From: Flavobacteriales bacterium
GTDB lineage: Bacteria > Bacteroidota > Bacteroidia > UBA10329
Direction: 5' to 3'
DNA length: 56,867 bases
Assembly (NCBI GenBank): GCA_021739695.1
Contig: JAIPBM010000030.1
Location: 1-56,867, forward strand
Shown here: piece after piece, positions 28,094-36,290 of the stretch
How the letters are laid out: the number at the start of each line of letters is the position of its first letter
How positions within the stretch are numbered: the first letter of the stretch is position 1
Program-made: the position numbers and the translations under genes
Notes under the pieces: generated by a model
Told to the model about the DNA's origin: nothing
The model's database searches: none
What the model saw: only the letters and a program-made list of their open reading frames with translations

Positions 28094-28369
28094 ATGCAAG
28101 TTACACTCGAAATAACGATGTATCCGTTGACAGACGGCTACAAAGAAGCCGTCAAGGATTTTCTTCGCAGGCTTAATAAGTTTGAGCACGTTGAGGTCAT
28201 TACAAATGGCGTAAGCACGCAGGTTTTCGGTGAGTATGATGAAGTGATGACAGCGTACTCGGAAGCTCTCAAACCGTCAATGGAATCAGGTATTGCAATT
28301 GCTGTGGTATCGAAGATCATCAACACACATTTGCCGCCCGACCGCTGGGATACCAGCCAATGGACATAA
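28094..28369 (+). CDS. YkoF-like thiamine/HMP-binding domain protein
   Basis: This 91-residue protein has a ferredoxin-like beta-alpha-beta pattern: VTLEITMYPLTDGY, then helix VKDFLRRLNKF, VEVITNGVSTQVFGEYDEV, and IAIAVVSKI. It matches the small thiamine/hydroxymethylpyrimidine-binding YkoF/MTH1187-type family. It has no signal peptide, so it acts in the cytoplasm. It sits just before a PnuC-type permease gene. That neighbour, and the thiamine-regulated receptor at 32898, favour a role in thiamine uptake or sensing. Confidence 0.6.
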   Translation: MQVTLEITMYPLTDGYKEAVKDFLRRLNKFEHVEVITNGVSTQVFGEYDEVMTAYSEALKPSMESGIAIAVVSKIINTHLPPDRWDTSQWT

Positions 28370-28376
28370 ACCGTTG

Positions 28377-28943
28377 ATGGTTTTATCGCAACTATTTTCA
28401 AAAAGCTTTTGGACTTCTGAACGGATTTACGAATCGGTCGCTGTTGTCTCGAGTTTTCTTTACACTCTTCTTTATATACGAGGAAGCGCATGGTGCTGGC
28501 TTTTCGCGTTTGTAGGTGCTTCCATTTTCACGTATCTGTGCTACGAGAAACGCATTTTTGCCGAAAGTTTTCTCCAGTTTTTTTATGTGGTTATGGCCAT
28601 TTATGGTTACGTAACGATGAATGCTAAATGGCAAACCATCGTTTGGAGCTGGCAGACGCATGCTACTTGGATTGCAATTGGCACTGTTGGAACTTTTGCC
28701 AGTGCTTATCTATTGAGAAAATTCACTTCGGCAGAAATGGTCTTGGAAGATTCATTCACCACCGTTTTCAGTTTGATTGCAACTTGGGTGATGGTGAATT
28801 ATGTACACGAAAATTACCTTTATTGGATCGCGATCGATCTTGTGTCCATTCATCTTTACTGGAAGCGCGAACTTTACTTTGGATCAGCCCTTTATTTCGC
28901 ATATACCATATTAGTTACTGCCGCGTATTTCGGATGGATGTAA
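28377..28943 (+). CDS. PnuC-family vitamin precursor transporter
   Basis: This 188-residue protein has seven hydrophobic segments. It has WxxG-type and W-rich pairs (WQTIVWSWQTHATW, YWIAIDLVSIHLYW) typical of PnuC, which moves nicotinamide riboside by facilitated diffusion with trapping by a kinase; PnuT relatives carry thiamine. I chose the ATG at 28377, 7 bp after the previous stop. The longer frame from 28293 overlaps the YkoF-like gene. The next gene, a kinase, overlaps by 10 bp. Substrate is either nicotinamide riboside (kinase partner) or thiamine (YkoF-like partner). Confidence 0.8.
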   Translation: MVLSQLFSKSFWTSERIYESVAVVSSFLYTLLYIRGSAWCWLFAFVGASIFTYLCYEKRIFAESFLQFFYVVMAIYGYVTMNAKWQTIVWSWQTHATWIAIGTVGTFASAYLLRKFTSAEMVLEDSFTTVFSLIATWVMVNYVHENYLYWIAIDLVSIHLYWKRELYFGSALYFAYTILVTAAYFGWM

Positions 28944-29458
28944 AGCAGGTCATAGCCATTGTTGGCCCAGAAAGCACAGGAAAAACCACTTTAGCCAATG
29001 ACCTGTCCAACCACTTTTATGGCGATGTTATTCCTGAATTTTCGCGTCAATTCCTCGATTCCAAAAATGAATCTTACCAAAAAGATGACCTTTTTACCAT
29101 CGCGCAAAAACAGCTCGAATTAGAAAAAAAGCACTTTGCAGAATCCAATGGACCGTTTTTCTGCGACACGGATATTTTGGTGATCATGATATGGCATCAG
29201 TTCAAATACGGAAGCGTTGACACAAGGATTGAGGAATTATTCCATCAGCAAGTACCTAGAACATACCTTCTTACATACCCCGATCTTATTTGGGAACCGG
29301 ATCCTTTGCGCGAAAACCCGAACGATCTGATGCAGCTTTTTAACGAGTATGAAACAGCCCTCAAAAAAATTGGAGCTGAATACTACGTTGTAAAAGGATC
29401 AGGAGACAAAAGACTGAAGGCTGCATTACACATCATCAGTCAAATGAAATTGGCTTAA
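28934..29458 (+). CDS. NadR-like P-loop kinase (nicotinamide riboside kinase type)
   Basis: This 174-residue protein has Walker A GPESTGKTT at about residues 10-18, an IPEFSRQFLD segment, and FFCDTDILV, the pattern of the C-terminal ribosylnicotinamide kinase domain of NadR. The adenylyltransferase domain of full NadR is absent. It would phosphorylate and so trap the vitamin imported by the overlapping PnuC-type permease. I chose the ATG at 28934. A longer in-frame start at 28628 lies within the permease gene and translates to nonsense. Confidence 0.8.
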   Translation: MDVKQVIAIVGPESTGKTTLANDLSNHFYGDVIPEFSRQFLDSKNESYQKDDLFTIAQKQLELEKKHFAESNGPFFCDTDILVIMIWHQFKYGSVDTRIEELFHQQVPRTYLLTYPDLIWEPDPLRENPNDLMQLFNEYETALKKIGAEYYVVKGSGDKRLKAALHIISQMKLA

Positions 29459-29467
29459 TTTGGTTGC

Positions 29468-30856
29468 ATGAGTTTATCGGCAACTTTCGAAAAAGCATTT
29501 AAAACTTTACTTCCGGCACCATTTACAATAGCCGTGGTGCTTACCATCATCACGATGGTTTTGGCTGTTGGTCTGACCGATTCTACTGCAACGGGATTTG
29601 GAAGACTAACCGAAATTCTCGGCTTTTGGGAACAAGGACTTTGGAATGCACCGTTGATGGTATTTGCCATGCAGATGATGCTGATGTTGGTTCTCGGTCA
29701 TGCTCTAGCGCTAACGAAACCTGTCGATTCCATCATCCGCTTCGCTACAAAATATTGCAACACCACAGCAAATGCAGCAGCCATCGTAACGCTGCTTACC
29801 ATTTTAGTTGCACTGTTCAATTGGGGCTTGGGATTGATATTCGGAGCCATTTTAGCACGAAAAGTTGGCGAACATGCTGCGAGAAATGACATCAACCTGA
29901 ATTACCCGCTCATTGGTGCAGCTGGATATTCCGGATTGATGGTGTGGCACGGAGGTATTTCTGGTTCTGCGCCTATAAAAGTGGCTGAGCAAGGTCACAT
30001 TACATCTTTAATGAAAGACATCGTTTCACCAGAACAATTGTCGCTTTTGCCCGATCACATCTCTTTTTCTGAGACCGTTTTCGGACCAATGAATCTGACA
30101 GCTACACTCTTAGCCATTTTCATTCTCCCGCTCTTCATGTATTTTCTTGGCAAACGATCTAAAAGCGGGAACTTCCTGCCTATTCCTAGTTCAAAAACTC
30201 ACTTGGAAACCATTGATATTGTTGGTGCAGAGCGTTTGGATCACTCCAAGATTTTCGCGAGCATTATCGGATTGACAATTGGTGGCTATTGCGTTTTCAT
30301 CGCCATAAGAACATTCCCAAGCGCTGGTTTTAGTTTTATCAATCCGAACTTCATCAATTTGCTGCTTTTAGGTTCTTGCGTATTACTTCACCGCAGCTTC
30401 TTCAAATTTCTGAAAGCCATTGACGAAGCCATCGGTGGCGCATCTGGCATTCTCATTCAGTTTCCGCTTTATTTCGGCATTATGGGAGTAATGAACAGTT
30501 CGGGGCTGGTACATTCGTTCTCAGATTTTTTTGTGCGCATTTCAGATCAGACCACCTTTCCCATCTTCACCATGATAAGTGCAGGAATCGTAAATGTTTT
30601 CGTTCCGAGCGGTGGCGGGCAGTGGGGCGTACAAGGGCCGATCATTCTGCAAGCTGCCGTTGAGTTAGGCGCCAACATTCCCAAAAGCATCATGGCATTG
30701 GCTTACGGAGATCAACTCACCAATATGCTTCAACCGTTTTGGGCTCTGCCACTATTGGGAATAACAGAACTTAAAGCGAAGGAAATTGTACCTTATACCG
30801 TTGCATTAATGGGGGTAGGATCTGTGATATTCCTAATTGTGCTGCTGATGTTTTAA
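29468..30856 (+). CDS. atoE: Short-chain fatty acid transporter family protein (AtoE-like)
   Basis: This 462-residue protein has about ten to twelve membrane segments. It has family sequences LPAPFTIAVVLT near the N-terminus, WGLGLIFGAILARKVG, WHGGISGSAPIKVAE and PSGGGQWGVQGPI. Members import short-chain fatty acids such as acetoacetate or butyrate. It starts 9 bp after the kinase gene but has no evident link to it. Its last six codons are part of the first unit of the 85-bp repeat that follows, so the 3' end was captured or reshaped by that repeat. Confidence 0.85.
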   Translation: MSLSATFEKAFKTLLPAPFTIAVVLTIITMVLAVGLTDSTATGFGRLTEILGFWEQGLWNAPLMVFAMQMMLMLVLGHALALTKPVDSIIRFATKYCNTTANAAAIVTLLTILVALFNWGLGLIFGAILARKVGEHAARNDINLNYPLIGAAGYSGLMVWHGGISGSAPIKVAEQGHITSLMKDIVSPEQLSLLPDHISFSETVFGPMNLTATLLAIFILPLFMYFLGKRSKSGNFLPIPSSKTHLETIDIVGAERLDHSKIFASIIGLTIGGYCVFIAIRTFPSAGFSFINPNFINLLLLGSCVLLHRSFFKFLKAIDEAIGGASGILIQFPLYFGIMGVMNSSGLVHSFSDFFVRISDQTTFPIFTMISAGIVNVFVPSGGGQWGVQGPIILQAAVELGANIPKSIMALAYGDQLTNMLQPFWALPLLGITELKAKEIVPYTVALMGVGSVIFLIVLLMF

Positions 30857-31080
30857 TTACACAGAGATTCAATAGAGATTTTGAGATGCACAGAGTGTCG
30901 ACAAAAATGCAATATGAGAAAATGTGCTGCTGATGTTTTTAATTGCACAGAGATTCAATAGAGATTTTGAGATACACAGAGTGTCGACAAAAATGCAATA
31001 TGAGAAAATGTGCTGCTGATGTTTTTAATTACACAGAGATTCAATAGAGATTTTGAGATACACAGGGAGTCGTTAAAAAA
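30838..31080. repeat. Three tandem 85-86-bp repeats beginning inside the atoE 3' end
   Basis: Units begin at 30838, 30923 and 31009, each with TGTGCTGCTGATGTTTT. Each continues through TTACACAGAGATTCAATAG (TTGCACAGAG in the second) and ACACAGAG to AATATGAGAAAA. The first two units differ by a few bases. The third is cut off by the start of the next gene and changes after position 31065. The unit includes the atoE stop codon, so it seems to be a local triplication of the atoE end plus the left inverted repeat of the cassette. Confidence 0.9.
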
Positions 31081-31521
31081 TGAATAATGGGAAAATTTGA
31101 ACATTCTGACGATTCTGAACTGACCGGATTAATTATCGGAGCTGCCATTGAAGTGCATCGCGAATTGGGACCTGGTTTATTGGAATCAGTCTATCAAACC
31201 TGTCTGATAATGGAATTGGAAAACTTGGGGCTAAATCTAAAAACCGAAGTGAAAATGCCTGTTAATTACAAAGGCATTGAGTTGGACCAAGGATACAGAA
31301 TCGATATTCTTGTGGAAGACAAAGTGGTGATTGAACTCAAAACGGTTGAAAAACTAACCGATGTTCACACAGCACAAATTCTCACTTACATGCAACTTGG
31401 TGGATTTCCTCTTGGATTACTCATCAATTATAAGGTCAAATACTTGAAAAATGGAGTGAAACGATTTGCTTTATGACACTAAACTCTGTGCTTCTCATTT
31501 CCTCAACTTATCTCTGTGTAA
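30857..31521. mobile_element. GxxExxY-gene cassette with inverted ends (putative non-autonomous element)
   Basis: The left end 30857-30895 (TTACACAGAGAT ... GAGATGCACAGAG) is the inverse of the right end 31484-31521 (CTCTGTGCTTCTC ... ATCTCTGTGTAA). The outer 12 bp match exactly and the inner block differs at one position. Between them are two further repeat units and the GxxExxY gene. No transposase is encoded, and I see no clear target duplication. Similar ACACAGAG words around such genes are known to me only from general impression. Confidence 0.5.
31087..31476 (+). CDS. GxxExxY protein (PD-(D/E)XK_3 family)
   Basis: This 129-residue protein shows the family hallmark GPGLLESVY (G-x-x-E-x-x-Y, residues 28-36). 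The nuclease-like core follows: RIDILVEDKVVIELKTVE gives D-x(n)-ExK (about 76-93) with hydrophobic strands, then TAQILTYMQLGGFPLGLLINY. The fold is that of PD-(D/E)XK nucleases, but the biological role of the family is not known; genes are often found in mobile or intervening sequences. It sits alone between inverted repeats. Confidence 0.88.
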   Translation: MGKFEHSDDSELTGLIIGAAIEVHRELGPGLLESVYQTCLIMELENLGLNLKTEVKMPVNYKGIELDQGYRIDILVEDKVVIELKTVEKLTDVHTAQILTYMQLGGFPLGLLINYKVKYLKNGVKRFAL

Positions 31522-31533
31522 AGCAATCGTCCA

Positions 31534-32790
31534 GTGAAACTACAATTGACCAATTTCCTTAAAACACTTGGCCCGGGAATCCTATTTGCGAGCACCGCCA
31601 TTGGCGTTTCGCATTTGGTGCAAAGCACGCGGGCCGGAGCTGATTATGGATTTGCGCTTGTAGGTTTCATCATAGCTGCCAATCTGTTCAAATATCCCTT
31701 TTTTGAATATGGAAGTCGCTACGCAAACGCCACTGGCGAAAGCTTGATTGACGGCTATAAACGTATCGGAAAATGGATGCTGTGGCTCTATTTTGCAATC
31801 ACAATCGTCAGCATGCTATTTGTATCTGCTGCCGTTGGCGCAGTGACTTCCGGTTTCCTTCAAAATCTGTTTGGAATAACTTCTTGGGGCGTTTATGCCA
31901 CAGGAGGATTATTCGCGGTCTGTGTTGGAATTCTAGCAAGTGGCAAATATGGACTATTGGACAAAATCACAAAAGTGATCGGTGCTGTGCTCTTTATTTC
32001 AACCGTTTTCGCATTCTTTCTAGCGCTAGCCAAAGAGCCAAATCCGCAATTACCAGATTTCGTTCCACCAAGTATTTGGAGCGAAACAAGCATCCTTTTC
32101 ATCATAGCGTTGATGGGTTGGATGCCCACAGCGATTGACCTGAGCGCGTGGAATAGCCTTTGGACATTGGAACGGATCAAGCAGTCAGGCTACAAACCCA
32201 CCCTGAAAGAAACCCTTGCCGAATTCAATTTGGGCTATTTGATTTCGGCCGTACTGTCCATATGCTTTGTAACCCTTGGCTCATTCATGCTTTATGGCTC
32301 GGGAACAGAACTACCGAACAGCAGCGGAGAATTTGCCAATGCTGTTGTAGGATTGTACACAAATTACATTGGCGATTGGAGCTATCTGATCATTGCAACG
32401 GCTGCATTCAGCATCATGTTCGGCACCTGCATAGCCGTTTTTGATGGATTTTCACGCAGTTTTGAACGAACAATTGAGCTCCTTTTTCTTCCTAACGATC
32501 AGAATCTCGGCTCGAAAAAAGCATACAACGCATCGTTAGCCGTTATCGCCATAGGCGCTTTCATGGTTATTTTCCTTTTTGGAAAACACATGAAAGTGTT
32601 GGTTGATCTGGCCACGTCCATCAGTTTCCTTATTGCTCCGGTAATTGCCATTGTCAATTTTCGCTTGGTAAGTGGGAAATTCGTTCGAAAAGAATTTCAG
32701 CCTGGTCTTTGGCTCAAAGTGCTCAGCTTGGCAGGAATCGTATTCCTAACTGGTTTCGCCATTTGCTTCATTGCCATCGAATTCATTTGA
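31534..32790 (+). CDS. Nramp-like metal transporter homologue lacking the DPGN motif
   Basis: This 418-residue protein has eleven or so membrane segments and the Nramp layout (LGPGILFASTAIG at TM1; ALMGWMP at TM6). In ordinary Nramp proteins TM1 carries DPGN, whose Asp and Asn bind Mn/Fe. Here the segment reads STAIGVSH (20-27), with neither. TM6 has MGWMPTAID (194-202) in place of the A-x-x-MPH motif. It is therefore a divergent branch that may carry Mg, another cation or no metal. The start is GTG at 31534, directly after the cassette's right end. Confidence 0.75.
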   Translation: MKLQLTNFLKTLGPGILFASTAIGVSHLVQSTRAGADYGFALVGFIIAANLFKYPFFEYGSRYANATGESLIDGYKRIGKWMLWLYFAITIVSMLFVSAAVGAVTSGFLQNLFGITSWGVYATGGLFAVCVGILASGKYGLLDKITKVIGAVLFISTVFAFFLALAKEPNPQLPDFVPPSIWSETSILFIIALMGWMPTAIDLSAWNSLWTLERIKQSGYKPTLKETLAEFNLGYLISAVLSICFVTLGSFMLYGSGTELPNSSGEFANAVVGLYTNYIGDWSYLIIATAAFSIMFGTCIAVFDGFSRSFERTIELLFLPNDQNLGSKKAYNASLAVIAIGAFMVIFLFGKHMKVLVDLATSISFLIAPVIAIVNFRLVSGKFVRKEFQPGLWLKVLSLAGIVFLTGFAICFIAIEFI

Positions 32791-32818
32791 TTCTTCCGTT
32801 TTTTTCCACGTAACTTTG
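32787..32818 (+). promoter_or_regulatory. Candidate promoter of the TPP-regulated receptor gene
   Basis: TTG (32787-32789), 21 nt, then TAACTTTG (32811-32818) fits the phylum promoter consensus. The -7 box abuts the P1 stem of the riboswitch. Transcription would begin within or just before that stem, which is tight; the exact start may shift the pairing. Confidence 0.45.
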
Positions 32819-32891
32819 CCGCCATCAGGGGTGCCCAGAAAATCTGCGGCTGAGATCATACCCTTTAACTTGATCCAGGTAATGCTGGCGG
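32819..32891 (+). promoter_or_regulatory. TPP riboswitch (THI element)
   Basis: It contains the conserved core: CAGGGGTGCCC, then GGCTGAGATCATACCC, then TGATCCAGGTAATGCTGGCG. P1 is formed by CCGCCA (32819-32824) with TGGCGG (32886-32891). The 3' P1 strand ends 7 nt before the ATG at 32898 and overlaps the GGCGGAAG region where the ribosome would bind. TPP binding would therefore block translation directly. No terminator hairpin lies between the aptamer and the gene. Confidence 0.95.
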
Positions 32892-32897
32892 AAGAAG

Positions 32898-35351
32898 ATG
32901 AAGAAATTATTTCTATTGCATGCGCTTGTCCTTAGCGCTTTACAAATTCAGGCTCAGACAATTTCAGGAACGGTTTACGCTGCAACGGATAGCACTGCTA
33001 TCCTAGGTGTGAATGTGCTTGTAGCTGGAACATTCAGTGGAACGGTTACCGATAGCGAAGGCAATTTCAGGTTGATCTACGGCAAAGCCGATTCCGTGAA
33101 ACTTCAATTCAGTTTCATTGGTTTTGATGCTGCGGAGATTTCGGTTTTGGCTAGTCAGGAAACACGCCACCAGTTCTACTTGAATCCTACATCGTATCAA
33201 AAAGATGAAGCCGTGGTTGCATCCACACGTGCCAATCGCAATACTGGAATGGCTTATACCGAAGTGGATGCGAAAACCATCAAGCGAGGAAATTTCGGTC
33301 AGGATATTCCACAATTGTTGGAATTGGAACCAAGTGTTGTCTCTACATCCGATGCTGGTGCTGGCGTTGGTTATACGGGAATCCGAATCCGCGGTACAGA
33401 TCCAACACGGATCAATGTAACGCTGAACGGAATTCCTGTCAATGATTCAGAATCTCACGGAGTGTTTTGGGTAAATATGCCTGATCTGAGCTCAAGTTTG
33501 AACAATATCCAAGTTCAACGAGGCGTGGGAACAAGTAGCAATGGTGCCACTGCTTTTGGAGCCAGTTTGAACATGCAGACCAACACACTTAATAAGAAGT
33601 GGTATGTGAATCTGGTGAACGGCTATGGTTCCTTCAACACATGGCGACATACCGTTGCCGCTGGTTCTGGACTCATCGCCAACCGATTTACAATTGATGC
33701 CCGTTTGAGCAGAATTTCTTCGGATGGGTATGTAGACCGAGGAAGTTCCAGCTTGTGGTCTGCATACGCATCAGCAGCATATCATGGAAAGAAAACGTTG
33801 ATTCGTTTTAATGTCATCAGCGGTTTGGAAAAGACCTATCAATCTTGGTACGGAACTCCTGAATCGAGAGTAAATGGCGATACAGCTGGCATGAACGCCT
33901 ACGTTGCTCGAAACTACCTTTCACCAGCCGATTCTGCTAACCTGCTGAATAGTGGACGGACGTATAACTATTATATGTACCCAAATCAGATCGATCATTA
34001 TCAGCAAACGCATTATCAGCTGATCATGTCTCACGAGTTCAGTCGCGAGTGGACCTTCAACCTAAATGGGCATTACACACGTGGCCGCGGATATTATGAA
34101 GAGCAGCGCTTGGGTGATAATTTGGCCGACTACGGTTTGGAGAACCAAATTATTGGAAACGATACGGTGACTACGGCCAACATCATCAGAAGACGTTGGC
34201 TGGACAACCATTTTTATGGTTTCACTTTCAGTATCAATTATACTTCAGGCAAACGGTTTTCTGCAACATTCGGTGGCGCATGGAACCAGTACCACGGCAA
34301 ACATTTCGGAGAAGTTATCGGCACTGATCTGGCCGTATACCAGAACATCGACCATCGGTATTACGAGAACAATGCGAGCAAAAACGACATCAATGTATAT
34401 GTAAAGGCCACGTATTTCGTGCATCCAAAAGTGAGCTTGTTCGGAGATTTTCAGCATCGCACTATTGAGTACAGTTTTGTTGGTCCGTATGCTGAATTGT
34501 TTGGAGATGTGACTGTGCAGAAACAGACATTGAACTGGCACTTCTTCAATCCGAAATTCGGGATCAATTACGACCTGAACAGCCGCAATCGTTTTTATAC
34601 TTCGTTTGCCATGGCAAACCGCGAACCTGCACGAACAGATATTGTAGAAAGCACACAGCTATCGCGCCCAAGCAGCGAAACACTTTACGATTGGGAGCTC
34701 GGATACGAACGTAAAGCCCGAAAATATTCTGTTGGATTAAACGCTTATTGGATGGTTTACCATAATCAGTTGGTGCTGACTGGAAGCATAAACGATGTAG
34801 GCTCATACACCCGTCAAAATGTAGATTGGAGCGACCGCTACGGAATTGAATTAATGGGAACTTGGAACATCCTCAAAAACCTGAACATTTCTGGAAACTT
34901 CACTTGGAGTCAAAACAAAATCTGGGATTTTACAGAATACGTGGATGATTACGACAACGGTGGACAAGTGGCCATTCATCACGGCCTGACAGATATTGCG
35001 TTTTCCCCCAATTACATTGCTGCCGCCAACCTGACCTACGAACCCATCAAGAACTTGAGCGCATCATTCATTACAAAATATGTTGGCAAGCAATTCCTAG
35101 ATAATACTTCGAGCAAAGACAGAATGCTTGACGCCTACGTAGTGAACAACATCCGATTGAACTACAGCCTTAGTTGGAAGTTCTTTAAGGAAATTGGAGT
35201 TGGTGTTCAGTTAAACAACATCTTCAATCAGCTTTACTCATCAAACGGTTACACGTTCTCTTACATTTATGGCGGTCAAACCACTACAGAGAACTTCCAA
35301 TATCCGCAGGCTGGCTTCAACTTCATGACCATGCTGACGTTGAAGTTCTGA
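32898..35351 (+). CDS. TonB-dependent outer-membrane receptor, thiamine-type
   Basis: This 817-residue protein has a signal peptide to about residue 20 (LSALQIQAQ) and a carboxypeptidase-like regulatory domain (ISGTVYAATDSTAILGVNV ... DSEGNFRL). The plug has GVGYTGIRIRGTDPTRINV and VQRGVGTSSNG, then the beta-barrel ending in FMTMLTLKF with terminal Phe. It takes up a ligand across the outer membrane with TonB energy. The TPP riboswitch just before it indicates thiamine or a thiamine phosphate/precursor. It is expected to be made when TPP is low. Inner-membrane import could be by the PnuC-type protein encoded at 28377. Confidence 0.95.
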   Translation: MKKLFLLHALVLSALQIQAQTISGTVYAATDSTAILGVNVLVAGTFSGTVTDSEGNFRLIYGKADSVKLQFSFIGFDAAEISVLASQETRHQFYLNPTSYQKDEAVVASTRANRNTGMAYTEVDAKTIKRGNFGQDIPQLLELEPSVVSTSDAGAGVGYTGIRIRGTDPTRINVTLNGIPVNDSESHGVFWVNMPDLSSSLNNIQVQRGVGTSSNGATAFGASLNMQTNTLNKKWYVNLVNGYGSFNTWRHTVAAGSGLIANRFTIDARLSRISSDGYVDRGSSSLWSAYASAAYHGKKTLIRFNVISGLEKTYQSWYGTPESRVNGDTAGMNAYVARNYLSPADSANLLNSGRTYNYYMYPNQIDHYQQTHYQLIMSHEFSREWTFNLNGHYTRGRGYYEEQRLGDNLADYGLENQIIGNDTVTTANIIRRRWLDNHFYGFTFSINYTSGKRFSATFGGAWNQYHGKHFGEVIGTDLAVYQNIDHRYYENNASKNDINVYVKATYFVHPKVSLFGDFQHRTIEYSFVGPYAELFGDVTVQKQTLNWHFFNPKFGINYDLNSRNRFYTSFAMANREPARTDIVESTQLSRPSSETLYDWELGYERKARKYSVGLNAYWMVYHNQLVLTGSINDVGSYTRQNVDWSDRYGIELMGTWNILKNLNISGNFTWSQNKIWDFTEYVDDYDNGGQVAIHHGLTDIAFSPNYIAAANLTYEPIKNLSASFITKYVGKQFLDNTSSKDRMLDAYVVNNIRLNYSLSWKFFKEIGVGVQLNNIFNQLYSSNGYTFSYIYGGQTTTENFQYPQAGFNFMTMLTLKF

Positions 35352-35375
35352 TCAGATTGTCCTTATAATTGGTGT

Positions 35376-35846
35376 ATGAATGTTGGATTTGTAAAATCGC
35401 CCATCGGTTGGCTCAAGATAACCCAAGAAAACGGAGCCCTTTCTGAAGTACATTTCGTAGATGATGACGCGAATAATTACGCGGAACCAACAGATGGAAT
35501 TCTCAAAGTCTGTTCGTTGCAGTTGACAGAGTACTTCGAGGGAAGAAGAACAGTATTCGATATTCCATTAGCACCAATAGGAACGGATTTTCAAAAAACC
35601 GTTTGGAAAGAGCTGCAAAGCATTCCGTTCGGGAAAACCATTTCTTACATGGATATGGCAAAACGTTTGGGCGACCCGAAAGTGATTCGCGCTGCAGGAA
35701 CGGCTAACGGCAAAAATCCGATCGCGATAATAATTCCCTGCCATCGGGTAGTTGGAAGTGATGGAAGTTTGACTGGATATGCTGGAGGATTAAAACGGAA
35801 GCAGTGGTTGCTTGAACACGAAAGTGCCCAAACCGCACTTTTTTGA
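35376..35846 (+). CDS. ogt: Methylated-DNA--protein-cysteine S-methyltransferase
   Basis: This 156-residue protein has the active site IIPCHRVVG, in which Cys accepts the alkyl group from O6-methylguanine in a suicide reaction. The DNA-binding helix (YMDMAKRLGDPKVIRAAGTANGKNP segment) and GYAGGLKRKQWLLEHE end match Ogt/Ada-C. No Ada regulatory domain is present. It starts 24 bp after the receptor gene on the same strand and may be co-transcribed by chance. Confidence 0.95.
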   Translation: MNVGFVKSPIGWLKITQENGALSEVHFVDDDANNYAEPTDGILKVCSLQLTEYFEGRRTVFDIPLAPIGTDFQKTVWKELQSIPFGKTISYMDMAKRLGDPKVIRAAGTANGKNPIAIIIPCHRVVGSDGSLTGYAGGLKRKQWLLEHESAQTALF

Positions 35847-35875
35847 ACGCGAAAACGAGAAACGTGAAAATGATC

Positions 35876-36235
35876 TCAGATCACCTTTTTCTTCAGGTAA
35901 TACGTATTGAGTTGCATGCCAGCCTCAGAAGATTCTGTTGCTGACTGAATGGTATAACCATGAGACAGGAAATCTGTCAGTTTCTGCTTCAAAACCAAGT
36001 CACCATTTCCGAGTTCCGTATCAGTGACTTTTACTTCATCAAGCTTCCCCAGTCCTTTTGATACAAAGACCACTGGCTTTATTTGAAACTTCTCGTTGAT
36101 CGGTTGAATGACCCGAACAATGGCCAAACTATCATTCTTGCATTCTGGAGCTGGTCCGCCAGACCATGAACCGAACAAAATCCAAGCTGCGAATATGGAG
36201 AAGACAACCAACGATCTGAGAGAGGAATTTCCCAT
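35876..36235 (-). CDS. Small membrane-anchored or exported protein, unknown
   Basis: This 119-residue protein has one N-terminal hydrophobic segment (VVFSIFAAWILFG) followed by about 95 residues of mixed alpha/beta. The tail FLSHGYTIQSATESSEAGMQLNTYY-type resembles the small beta-beta-alpha proteins of Bacteroidota that end in YYL, but I recognise no family. It is oriented with the LRR and ribF genes upstream on the same strand. Confidence 0.55.
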   Translation of the reverse strand: MGNSSLRSLVVFSIFAAWILFGSWSGGPAPECKNDSLAIVRVIQPINEKFQIKPVVFVSKGLGKLDEVKVTDTELGNGDLVLKQKLTDFLSHGYTIQSATESSEAGMQLNTYYLKKKVI

Positions 36236-36290
36236 GGGTTTGAATTTGCGCTTGAAAGTAGAAAATGTCTACGCAAATAACAAGCAACCA

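Noticed and set aside
28628-28933. N-terminal extension of the NadR-like kinase
   Set aside because: It lies in another frame of the permease gene and translates to Cys/His-rich nonsense.
30838-31080. CRISPR array from three 85-bp repeats
   Set aside because: The units are contiguous, without unique spacers, and no cas gene is present.
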